From assembly GCA_964544865.1 (NCBI GenBank), contig CAZJDV010000109.1, forward strand, positions 1 through 7,171: a stretch of 7,171 nucleotides of DNA, in the 5' to 3' direction. The first letter of the stretch is position 1; each line of letters opens with the position of its first letter. The notes below the pieces were generated by a model. The model was not told the DNA's origin and did no database searches. It saw only the letters and a program-made list of their open reading frames with translations. This DNA is from CAZJDV01 sp964544865 (lineage in GTDB: Bacteria > Chloroflexota > Dehalococcoidia > Lucifugimonadales > CAJWER01). Below are positions 1 through 6,665 of the stretch, in pieces. Made by a program: the position numbers and the translations under genes.

Positions 1-73
1 TTTGCGTAACTCAACCGGATCGCCGAGTAACTGTTCATCCGGATGTAGGCGACCGCTACTGCTTCGCGCTTAA

Positions 74-125
74 TCCCCGGGGCCGCGCCGGTCGTGCCGT
101 CGCGTCCCCGGCCCGCCGCGCCGGT
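74..125. repeat. Imperfect GC-rich direct repeat upstream of the first gene
   Basis: The 10-base string CCGCGCCGGT occurs at 83-92 and again at 116-125, and each copy is preceded by TCCCCGG (74-80 and 105-111). This makes an imperfect tandem-like duplication with a period of about 31-33 bases in the leader of the FAH gene. A separate 10-base perfect palindrome, CATCCGGATG, lies at 36-45. No clear -35/-10 promoter pair is visible in 1-158. These could be operator-like sites or only chance in GC-rich DNA. I see no supportable coding region in 1-158, although the FAH reading frame stays open leftward from its ATG to base 3. Confidence 0.3.
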
Positions 126-148
126 TGGCGTGGCGCTGAACCTATTCG

Positions 149-153
149 GGAGG
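149..153 (+). promoter_or_regulatory. Ribosome binding site of the FAH-family gene
   Basis: GGAGG lies five bases before the ATG at 159 and is a near-ideal Shine-Dalgarno sequence. It settles the start codon, because the same frame is open further upstream without any other good start. It is also the only strong ribosome binding site in the left operon, which fits this gene being the first in it or the start of a new translational block. Confidence 0.7.
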
Positions 154-158
154 GAACG

Positions 159-1181
159 ATGAGGCTAGCGACCTATTTAGCCGACGGTCCGCGCATCGGC
201 GCTGTCGAGGCGGAAGAGGTGTGGGACCTGCGCCAAGTCTACGCGCTCTACCTCTTCGAGAACGAGCGCACGCCGCGCCACAGGGAACTGGCGGAACACC
301 TGGTGCCCGACGACATGGCGCTCTTCATCCGCCTCAACCACGGCCGGCTGGAGGAATTTCGCGAGGCCCTTGACTTCGTTACCGCCAACCGCGAGGCACT
401 TTCGGTTCACGCGGCGGGCGGCGCCGCCGGCCTGGCGCGGCCCCTCGCCGGGACACGGCTCCTGCCGCCGGTGATGACGCCGAGTAAGGTGATCTGCTGC
501 GGCAGCTCGTACGGAGAGCACTTGGAGGAAATTGGCCTTCCCGTCTCCGACTGGCCCCAGGACGTCAAGATTTCGTTCCTCAAGCCGCCGTCGGCGCTGA
601 TCGGGCACGGCGACACCCTCCTCTTTCCACCCGACTCGACGGACTGGGACTACGAGAACGAACTCACCATCGTCATCGGGCGGACCTGTAGCGACGTCTC
701 GGAGTCCGAAGCCGATCGCTTCATCTTCGGCTATTCCATCGTCAACGACGCCTGCGTGCGCGACATTCCGAAGTGGACGGGCGGCTACGATTCGCCGCGC
801 GGCAAGGCCTGCGATACCCTCGCCCCCTTTGGCCCTTGGATCGTGCCGTCACCCTACCTGAAGGGCGATCCCAACGACCTGCATCTAAAGACCACGATAG
901 ACGGCGAAGTGCGCCAGGACACTCGCACGTCCGGGCTTCTGTGGCCGGTGCAGCGCATCGTCGCTTTCGTCTCGCGCTACATCCGCCTGTTTCCCGGCGA
1001 CATCATCACCACCGGCAGTTCGTCGGGCAACGCGCTCAGGGGGCCGGGGCCCTATCTCACGGTGGGTCAGGTGGTGCGTTGCGAGATGGAGGGCATCGGC
1101 GTCCTCGAGAACACGGTCGGGGTCCGCACCTGGACGTCCGATCTGCCACCCCTGGCTCCGCCTACGTCTTCGGCAACGTGA
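159..1181 (+). CDS. Fumarylacetoacetate hydrolase (FAH) family protein
   Basis: A 340-residue cytosolic enzyme of the FAH superfamily, whose members cleave, hydrate or decarboxylate beta-diketo and 2-oxo acids using a divalent metal. The catalytic C-terminal domain spans about residues 100-325. The metal-binding signature D164-Y-E-N-E168 (glutamates 166 and 168) is followed by the downstream acidic residues of the ND...RD segment (D197, D202). The G-K-A-C-D-T loop (215-220) precedes the family's GPW strand (225-227). The TTGSSSG segment (284-290) corresponds to the usual TTGTPxG, and EGIGVLEN (311-318) is the typical closing strand. Residues 1-100 form the variable N-terminal domain. Length is at the long end for bacterial members. 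The stop overlaps the GTG start of the permease gene, so the two are translationally coupled. The exact substrate (fumarylpyruvate, acylpyruvate, a ketoacid or a 2-keto-3-deoxy sugar acid) cannot be assigned; the context suggests catabolism of an imported organic compound. Confidence 0.92.
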   Translation: MRLATYLADGPRIGAVEAEEVWDLRQVYALYLFENERTPRHRELAEHLVPDDMALFIRLNHGRLEEFREALDFVTANREALSVHAAGGAAGLARPLAGTRLLPPVMTPSKVICCGSSYGEHLEEIGLPVSDWPQDVKISFLKPPSALIGHGDTLLFPPDSTDWDYENELTIVIGRTCSDVSESEADRFIFGYSIVNDACVRDIPKWTGGYDSPRGKACDTLAPFGPWIVPSPYLKGDPNDLHLKTTIDGEVRQDTRTSGLLWPVQRIVAFVSRYIRLFPGDIITTGSSSGNALRGPGPYLTVGQVVRCEMEGIGVLENTVGVRTWTSDLPPLAPPTSSAT

Positions 1182-2941
1182 GCGGCGGGAACCCACCTTT
1201 GGTGGATCCCGCCGACGCAGCGCCTGCGCCGCCGACGCAGAGCGCCCGGTGGCGCCCCAGCGCCAACACCTTGCTTGTCGTTCCCCTGGTGCTCGTCGTT
1301 GCCTACTTGATCGTCCCGCCGCTGGCCATCCTTTTCTATGGCGCCGTCACTGATACGCCGCCGGCGGTAACGCCCAACTTCACCTGGGACACCTTGGTCC
1401 GCGCCTACGGACGCGGCACCATCTATCCGGCTCTGGTCAATTCGGTCATCTACGCGGCCTGCACATCGACCTTGGTGTTGATCGTCGGCGGCTTTCTGGC
1501 CTGGGTCGTGGAGCGCACCGATTCGGCGGTGCGGCGCATGACCGATCTGTTTGCCCTGGCGCCTGTCCTCATGCCCGCTATTCTGCTGATCAGCGGCTGG
1601 ATCCTCATCCTGGGTCCGCGCAGCGGCCTGATCAACCTGATGGCGCGCGAATACCTGGGCATGCGTGAGCCGCTGATCAACCTGTTTTCGTTTCCCGGCA
1701 TGGTCTGGGTCGGCATGTTGCAGGAATTGCCGCTTGCCTTCCTGTGGCTGTGGCCTTCCTTCCGCGCCATGAATCCAGAGCTCGAGGAAGCCGGCCTGGT
1801 CTCCGGCGCCAGCATGCTGACGGTGATGCGCGTCATCACGCTGCCGATTTTGCGCCCAACCATCGTCGCCGCCTGGATCATTTTCTTCATTTATTCGCTC
1901 GGCGCCCTTTCGGTGCCGCTCTTGATCGGGCTGCCGGCCAAGATCTTCCTCTATTCGACCGAGATTTATCTGGCAACGACGCGCATTCCCTCCGACCTCA
2001 ACCTGGCCAGCGCCTATATCTTGCTGTTCCTGGCCATAACGATCACGGGCATTTTCTTTTACCGCAAGGCGACGGCCGACGCGGCGCGTTTCGTTACTAT
2101 CTCGGGCCGCGCCTATAATCCCCGTCTTATCCGGCTTGGCCACTGGCAATACTTGATCACGGCGTTGGCTGTTGTCCTTTTGCTGTTGGTCGCGGGTCTG
2201 CCGCTGTTCGTCCTGGTGTGGAACGCCTTCATGCCTTATCCCCAGGTGCCGTCAATGCGCAGCCTGGACCTAATCACCTTTGAGAATTTTACCGCCGCGC
2301 TCGACTACGGGCCGGCCAAGCGGGCGGTGATCAACAGCTTCGGGCTCGGCATCGCGGCCGGGATTATCGCAACCGCGCTCGGTGCCCTGGTGGCGTGGTC
2401 AAGCCTGCGCCTCAAGACCCACCGGCGGTGGCTTGCGGCCCTCGATCAATTATCGACGACGCCCATCGCCATTCCCGGGATGATCGTCGGCGTCGGCCTG
2501 GTGTGGCTCTATCTGGTGTTGCCTATTCCCATCTACGGAACCCATTGGATCCTTCTTATCGCCTATGTGGCGATCCACATGCCGTTCGCCGTGCGCATCT
2601 GTTCCTCGGGCCTCACCCAGATTCACCAAGAGCTTGAGGAAGCCGGCGCGGTATCGGGCGCTGGACGGTTCAAGGTTCTGCGCCGCATCGTCGTGCCTTT
2701 GGTGGCGGCCAACATCGTTGCCTCCATCCTCTACGTTTCGCTGAGGTCTTTCCGCGAATACACCGCGTCCATCTTTCTTACCGCACCGGGCACCGAGGTC
2801 TTCTCCGTCCTTGTCCTCGACATGTGGGAAGGCGACAACTCCAACATTCTATCGGCCTATGTCTCGATGGTGATGGGGGTGATCGGGGTTGCGGTCGCGG
2901 TCTTATACTGGATCGGCCGGCGCATCGGGTTTCGGAAATGA
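1178..2941 (+). CDS. Two-domain ABC importer permease (Fe3+/spermidine/phosphonate type)
   Basis: A 587-residue inner-membrane protein made of two fused binding-protein-dependent transport permease domains. Each half has about six hydrophobic segments: roughly 31-53, 87-111, 123-146, 172-193, 228-250 and 277-295, then 325-350, 385-407, 428-448, 457-473, 508-522 and 562-580. Each half carries an EAA coupling loop that docks the ATPase: ELEEAGLVSG at 201-210 ending in LP at 222-223, and ELEEAGAVSG at 485-494 ending in VP at 506-507. The near identity of the loops shows internal duplication. I chose GTG at 1178 because it overlaps the FAH stop (GTGA) and gives a normal short cytoplasmic N-terminus; the frame extends further upstream but only as a shadow of the FAH gene. 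The architecture matches FbpB-like ferric iron permeases and related transporters, many of which carry non-iron solutes. Iron is a generic family label; neighbouring catabolic enzymes argue for an organic substrate. The partner ATPase is at 3915-5000. Confidence 0.93.
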   Translation: MSGGNPPLVDPADAAPAPPTQSARWRPSANTLLVVPLVLVVAYLIVPPLAILFYGAVTDTPPAVTPNFTWDTLVRAYGRGTIYPALVNSVIYAACTSTLVLIVGGFLAWVVERTDSAVRRMTDLFALAPVLMPAILLISGWILILGPRSGLINLMAREYLGMREPLINLFSFPGMVWVGMLQELPLAFLWLWPSFRAMNPELEEAGLVSGASMLTVMRVITLPILRPTIVAAWIIFFIYSLGALSVPLLIGLPAKIFLYSTEIYLATTRIPSDLNLASAYILLFLAITITGIFFYRKATADAARFVTISGRAYNPRLIRLGHWQYLITALAVVLLLLVAGLPLFVLVWNAFMPYPQVPSMRSLDLITFENFTAALDYGPAKRAVINSFGLGIAAGIIATALGALVAWSSLRLKTHRRWLAALDQLSTTPIAIPGMIVGVGLVWLYLVLPIPIYGTHWILLIAYVAIHMPFAVRICSSGLTQIHQELEEAGAVSGAGRFKVLRRIVVPLVAANIVASILYVSLRSFREYTASIFLTAPGTEVFSVLVLDMWEGDNSNILSAYVSMVMGVIGVAVAVLYWIGRRIGFRK

Positions 2942-3900
2942 TGAAGATACTCAAAGTCGCGCCGGGGTTGGACCCCAAGAACGTGCTGGGCCAAGTCCTG
3001 GGGCCGGACTTCGAGATTGCCGATTATGATCCGGCGCGGCCCCTGGTCGAACAGGTTGCCGAGGCCGAGGTTCTGTTGTTGCGCGACGTGCCCGTTCCGG
3101 CCGAGGTCATCGACGCGGCGCCTAAATTGAAGCTTCTGCAACGCTACGGCCAGCACGTGGTCGGCGTCGACATCCGCCACGCGGCGGCAAAGGGCATTCC
3201 CGTCGCCCGCGTTCCGGCCGAGATCACAGGGTCCGACCGCATGGTCGCCGAACACGCAATGTTTCTCATGCTGGCGCTGGCCAAGCGCTACAAGGAGGCG
3301 GCGGCGGCCGTGGCGGCGGGCGAACTTGGCTTGCCCCGGACGTATGGCTTGGAGGGCAAGACCCTGGGTCTTATCGGCGTCGGGCGTATCGGCAGCCACC
3401 TGGCGCGCTTGGCGCGCGGTTTCGCCATGTCCGTCATCGCCGTGAAGCGGACCCCCGACCCAGGGCTGGCCGATGTGCTGGGGCTCGATTTCCTGGGCGA
3501 TACCTCGCACCAAGAAGAGGTCCTCGGGCGCGCCGACTTCGTTTCCATTCACCTGCCCCTCGTGCCCGCGACGGTGAAATCCTTCGGCCGGCACCAGTTC
3601 GAGCGCATGAAGCCGGGCAGCTATCTGATCAACATCGCGCGCGGGCGCATCATCGACAAGGCGGCGCTTTACGACGCTCTGACGTCGGGCCACCTGGCCG
3701 GCGCCGGCCTCGACGTCTTCTGGGTCGAACCGATCGACCCGGACGATGCGCTCCTGGCGCTGCCCAACGTCATCGCCACCCCCCACATCGCGGCGCCGAC
3801 CCACGAGACCGAACAGTTGAGCGCCCAGGTGGTGGCCGAGAACATCCGGCGCGTTGCCTCCGGCAAGCCGCCCAAGTATCCGGTTTCGGCGGACGAGTAG
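2938..3900 (+). CDS. D-isomer-specific 2-hydroxyacid dehydrogenase, NAD(P)-dependent
   Basis: A 320-residue cytosolic oxidoreductase of the D-2-hydroxyacid dehydrogenase family (phosphoglycerate, glyoxylate/hydroxypyruvate and related dehydrogenases). These enzymes interconvert 2-hydroxy and 2-oxo acids. The nucleotide-binding domain begins at about residue 100, with the Rossmann motif G147-V-G-R-I-G152. The catalytic triad is visible: R235 in NIARGR, E264 in WVEP, and H283 in TPHIAAPT. The end of the second Rossmann strand reads VKRTP (169-173), lacking the usual acidic residue of NAD-specific members, so NADP(H) preference is possible. There is no C-terminal ACT/regulatory domain, so this is the short form rather than a classical SerA. 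The start is ATGATG: ATG 2938 overlaps the permease stop by four bases and ATG 2941 by one, and the two differ by a single Met. Placement between permease and ATPase genes implies it acts on the transported compound or a product of it. The exact substrate is unknown. Confidence 0.9.
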   Translation: MMKILKVAPGLDPKNVLGQVLGPDFEIADYDPARPLVEQVAEAEVLLLRDVPVPAEVIDAAPKLKLLQRYGQHVVGVDIRHAAAKGIPVARVPAEITGSDRMVAEHAMFLMLALAKRYKEAAAAVAAGELGLPRTYGLEGKTLGLIGVGRIGSHLARLARGFAMSVIAVKRTPDPGLADVLGLDFLGDTSHQEEVLGRADFVSIHLPLVPATVKSFGRHQFERMKPGSYLINIARGRIIDKAALYDALTSGHLAGAGLDVFWVEPIDPDDALLALPNVIATPHIAAPTHETEQLSAQVVAENIRRVASGKPPKYPVSADE

Positions 3901-3914
3901 GGACAAGATCGACC

Positions 3915-5000
3915 ATGATTACATTGAAGAACCTGACCAAGCGCTTCCACACTGGCCAGGAGACGGTCCTCGCCATGGACGACCTGACCCTTGACGTCGA
4001 CAGCCATCTCTTCTTCACGCTCCTGGGACCGAGCGGCTGTGGAAAGAGCACGCTGTTGCGTTGCGTGGCGGGCCTGGAAACACCGGATTCGGGAGAAATC
4101 GGGATCGGCGAGAAGACAGTGTTTTCTTCCGATTCCGGTATCAACGCGCCGCCCAACAAGCGGCGCATCGGCATGATCTTCCAGTCCTATGCCATCTGGC
4201 CCCACATGACGGTGTTCAAGAACGTCTCATTCCCGCTGGAAGTGCAGAATCAATCCAACATCAAAAGCCGCGTCATGGAAGCGCTGGCCATGGTCGAGCT
4301 GGACGGGCTTGCCGAACGCTACGCCTCGCGCCTCAGCGGCGGCCAGCAGCAGCGCATTGCCTTTGCCCGCGCCGTCGTCGCCGAGCCCGACCTTTTGTTG
4401 CTCGACGAGCCCTTGAGCAACCTGGACGCGGCGCTGCGCGAGCAGATGCGGGCCGAACTGCGCAAGTATCAAGAACGCCTCAAGGTCACGACGCTCTATG
4501 TCACCCACGACCAGGCCGAGGCCTTGTCGATGTCGGATCGTATCGCGGTTATGCGCAACGGGCGCTTCGTCGAGATCGCCACGCCCGAGACGCTTTATAA
4601 CGAACCGAAAACCGAGTTCACGGCCCAGTTCATCGGTGGCGCCAATATCTTGGATGGAACCATCGAGACGGCGGCGGGCGGGGGAAGTGCGGTGGCGACC
4701 GAATTCGGCACCATCTGGTCGGCCGAGGACGCGCCTGTGGGAAAAACCAAACTTTTTATCCGCCCCGAAAAAGTGGAACCCGTGGACGAGGCCCAAAGCG
4801 GCGCCAAGAACGTTTTTTCGTGCACGGTGATCAACGACCGCTTCGTCGGCGACAGCCGAGAGTTGGAGCTGAGCCTACCCGGCGCCGCCGAAGGCAGCGT
4901 GCTGCGGTGCAAGTCATCGTCCGAGCTTGATGCCAGCCAGGGCTCGACGATGAACATCCGCATCGACCCAGCCCACGTCCACATCTTGGAAAGCGCCTAG
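3915..5000 (+). CDS. ABC importer ATP-binding protein (MalK/PotA/FbpC type)
   Basis: A 361-residue cytoplasmic ATPase that powers the permease encoded at 1178-2941. The nucleotide-binding domain (about 1-235) is complete: Walker A GPSGCGKST (38-46), Q-loop Q90, signature LSGGQQQ (140-146), Walker B LLLDE (161-165), D-loop SNLD (168-171) and the switch histidine H198 in THDQ. Residues from about 240 to the end form a TOBE-like C-terminal region; FIRPEKVE (281-288) is its typical strand. The Q-loop neighbourhood reads SYAIWPHM (91-98), a variant of the more common LFPHM often seen in iron/putrescine-type importers. The start codon follows the dehydrogenase stop by 14 bases, with a weak GGGA/GGAC purine stretch as ribosome binding site. 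The protein ends at TAG 4998-5000, a normal length for the family. It is the last recognisable gene of the left operon. Confidence 0.94.
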   Translation: MITLKNLTKRFHTGQETVLAMDDLTLDVDSHLFFTLLGPSGCGKSTLLRCVAGLETPDSGEIGIGEKTVFSSDSGINAPPNKRRIGMIFQSYAIWPHMTVFKNVSFPLEVQNQSNIKSRVMEALAMVELDGLAERYASRLSGGQQQRIAFARAVVAEPDLLLLDEPLSNLDAALREQMRAELRKYQERLKVTTLYVTHDQAEALSMSDRIAVMRNGRFVEIATPETLYNEPKTEFTAQFIGGANILDGTIETAAGGGSAVATEFGTIWSAEDAPVGKTKLFIRPEKVEPVDEAQSGAKNVFSCTVINDRFVGDSRELELSLPGAAEGSVLRCKSSSELDASQGSTMNIRIDPAHVHILESA

Positions 5001-5225
5001 CGGGCTGCCGGGGCCAAGTGCGTCTTCTGCGGGCTGATCCTCGTAACCCGGATCATTGGCGACCGCCGAACCCGTGCTTCGCCGGACTTTGGGCCGCGTT
5101 CGCGGCGCCTGAGCTCGAATACGCGAATGTGGCTGTTGCGCGATGAGCGGCACAGCTCTAACGTTGGCGTAGGAGGCATGGGCTTGGGTTGTCGACCAGG
5201 CCACAGGACAAGGCAGATATAACGC
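5001..5225. other. Intergenic spacer between the ABC operon and the redox/selenoprotein genes
   Basis: This 225-base spacer holds no supportable gene. A short hairpin, GCCGC/GCGGC around a GTTC loop (5093-5106), is present but is not followed by a T-run, so it is not a standard intrinsic terminator. AGGAGG occurs at 5171-5176, only one base before ATG 5178, which would open a 14-codon frame ending at TAA 5220-5222; that spacing is poor. TATAAC at 5218-5223 looks like a -10 box but has no matching -35 at normal distance. The frame of the ATPase stays open after its TAG up to 5222, without family resemblance I can defend. The spacer suggests that the downstream pair has its own promoter, which I cannot place. 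Confidence 0.4.
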
Positions 5226-6665
5226 ATGTTGGATCTTCCCGATGGCCTCGCCGTGGTGGTCAAGCACGACTGCCCAACCTGCGTCATGGTCGAGCCAGTG
5301 CTTCGCCGGCTGGCGGCTTCGGGTGGAACACTGACCATCCTGACACAAGACGATCCGGCATTCCCGGCCGACATTCCCGGTGTCATTGACGATACAAGAC
5401 TGGAGCGTTCGTGGCGTCTCGGCATCGACATCGTGCCCACGCTGCTCCGGATTGAAGAAGGCCGTGAGAAGGAGCGCTCGGTCGGCTGGCACCGCGTCGA
5501 ATGGGAGGGTATGAGCGGCGTCGAGGCGCTTGGCGCCGACCTTCCGGAGCAGCGGCCCGGTTGCGGTTCGCTGAACACCGATCCCCAATACGCCGATGCG
5601 CTGGCCCTTCAATTCAGCGGCATCGCGTTCGCTTCGCGCGAGGTCGAGATCGGCTCCCAGGAGGACGACAGCGAGGCCTGCTACGATCGTGACTGGACGG
5701 ACGGCCTGCCGGTCGTGCCGCCGACGCAGCTGCGCGTCTTTCGCATGCTGCAGGGAACGAAGCGCGACCGCAAAGAGGTCCTTGGTCGCATGCCGCCCGA
5801 CTACGAATCGTGCACGGTCGAGAAGGTGGCCGTCAATGCGGTGATGGCCGGCTGTCTGCCCGAGTACATGCCGGTGGTGATTGCGGCCGTGGAAGCCTTT
5901 CTCGACGACACGTTCAGTCCGCACTCTGTCGTCGCGACGACGGGTTTCATCGGCCCGATCGTCATCGTCAACGGACCCGTGCGCAAGCAACTGCGGATGA
6001 ATTCCGGTGTGAATGCGCTGGGCCAGGGCAACCGGGCGAATTCGACGATAGGCCGCGCGCTGCAGCTGACGGTGCGCAACGTCGGCGGTGGCAAGCCGGG
6101 CGGTATCGACCGTTCCACCCTCGGCACGCCGGGAAAAATCGGATTCTGCTTCGCGGAAAACGAGGAGGATTCGTGCTGGGAGCCTCTCTCGGTGGAGCGC
6201 GGTGTAGCACTCGGCACCTCCGCCGTCACCTTGTTCGCCGGCGGCGGTGTGCGCGCCGTCATCGATCCCGTTTCCCGCACGCCGGAATCGCTCGTGCGCA
6301 GTTTCGCGGCCTGCCTCAGGTCGATGCACCACCCCAAGATGTTTCCCGGACCCGATGCCATCGTCGTCGTCTCGCCGGAACATTTACGCGTATTCCGCGA
6401 GGCGGACTGGTCGAAGGCTCGGTTCAAAGAGGAACTGTCGGAATTGACGACCATCCCGGCCGATGACGTGCTGACCGGTCTTTGCGGGATGACCCTCGGC
6501 CCACCGGAGAGCGCACGCGGAACGATGCGGAAAAAATATGCAGATGACGGACTCGCCGTCGTGCATGCTGGCGGCACCGCCGGACTATTTTCGGCAATTC
6601 TCGAAGGCTGGAGTCCCGGCACGCTTTGCAAGATGATTACAATAGCTGTGGAGGACGGAGTATGA
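5226..6665 (+). CDS. Thioredoxin-like domain fused to a large conserved domain of unknown function; UGSC partner
   Basis: A 479-residue predicted cytosolic protein with no signal peptide or membrane segment. Residues 1 to about 105 look like a thioredoxin fold: a hydrophobic strand, then the redox motif C16-P-T-C19 at a helix start, and the cis-proline motif V70-P71-T72 before a strand ending in EEG. A linker with RPGCGS (110-115) leads to a large domain (about 150-479). This contains DWTDGLPVVPPT (156-167), a helix-rich segment with EKVAVNAVMAGC (199-210), a glycine-rich part with NSGVNALGQGNRAN (259-272) and NVGGGKPG (285-292), and near the end HAGGTAGLFSAILEGW (447-462). From memory I associate this large domain with genes next to UGSC-family selenoprotein genes; its activity is unknown. 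In-frame TAA at 5220-5222 limits the start to ATG 5226, which has only a weak, distant AAGG (5210-5213). The stop overlaps the next start as ATGA, so the two products are co-translated. The CxxC domain is a plausible reductant for the downstream selenoprotein (inference). Confidence 0.8.
   Translation: MLDLPDGLAVVVKHDCPTCVMVEPVLRRLAASGGTLTILTQDDPAFPADIPGVIDDTRLERSWRLGIDIVPTLLRIEEGREKERSVGWHRVEWEGMSGVEALGADLPEQRPGCGSLNTDPQYADALALQFSGIAFASREVEIGSQEDDSEACYDRDWTDGLPVVPPTQLRVFRMLQGTKRDRKEVLGRMPPDYESCTVEKVAVNAVMAGCLPEYMPVVIAAVEAFLDDTFSPHSVVATTGFIGPIVIVNGPVRKQLRMNSGVNALGQGNRANSTIGRALQLTVRNVGGGKPGGIDRSTLGTPGKIGFCFAENEEDSCWEPLSVERGVALGTSAVTLFAGGGVRAVIDPVSRTPESLVRSFAACLRSMHHPKMFPGPDAIVVVSPEHLRVFREADWSKARFKEELSELTTIPADDVLTGLCGMTLGPPESARGTMRKKYADDGLAVVHAGGTAGLFSAILEGWSPGTLCKMITIAVEDGV
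6650..6654 (+). promoter_or_regulatory. Ribosome binding site of the selenoprotein gene
   Basis: GGAGG lies inside the last codons of the preceding gene, seven bases before ATG 6662. It selects 6662 over the in-frame ATG 6626 upstream, which has no comparable site and would give an N-terminal extension lying within the neighbouring gene. The ATGA overlap with the upstream stop fits translational coupling. Confidence 0.75.

Noticed and set aside
773..1177. N-terminal extension of the permease upstream of GTG 1178
   Set aside because: The extension lies within the FAH gene in another frame, has Arg/His-rich shadow composition, and would add about 135 residues not found in this permease type.
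1067..2149. 360-codon minus-strand frame opposite the permease gene
   Set aside because: Its composition is Gln/Asp/Arg-rich without any family motif; the plus strand holds a clear membrane transporter.
2857..3906. 349-codon minus-strand frame opposite the hydroxyacid dehydrogenase gene
   Set aside because: It is a shadow of a gene that has a complete catalytic triad and Rossmann motif on the plus strand.
5093..5106. Hairpin as intrinsic terminator of the left operon
   Set aside because: The stem is only five to six pairs and is followed by mixed GC-rich sequence instead of a T-run.
5001..5222. Read-through of the ATPase TAG stop into an open frame of about 73 codons, with an early C-V-F-C motif
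   Set aside because: The ATPase already has normal family length, the extension has no good start of its own, and its later part is Arg-rich without recognisable similarity.
5178..5222. Possible 14-codon leader peptide preceded by AGGAGG
   Set aside because: The Shine-Dalgarno sequence is one base from the ATG, too close for normal initiation, and the peptide shows no attenuation-like codon run or paired terminator.
5218..5223. TATAAC as a -10 promoter box
   Set aside because: It touches the start codon of the next gene, and no -35-like element lies 16-18 bases upstream; the nearest TTGTCG is 23 bases away.
4914..6383. Long open frame of 489 codons on the minus strand across the thioredoxin-fusion gene
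   Set aside because: It is antisense to a gene with recognisable domains, its translation is Arg/His/Asp-rich and low in structure, and long antisense frames are common in GC-rich DNA.
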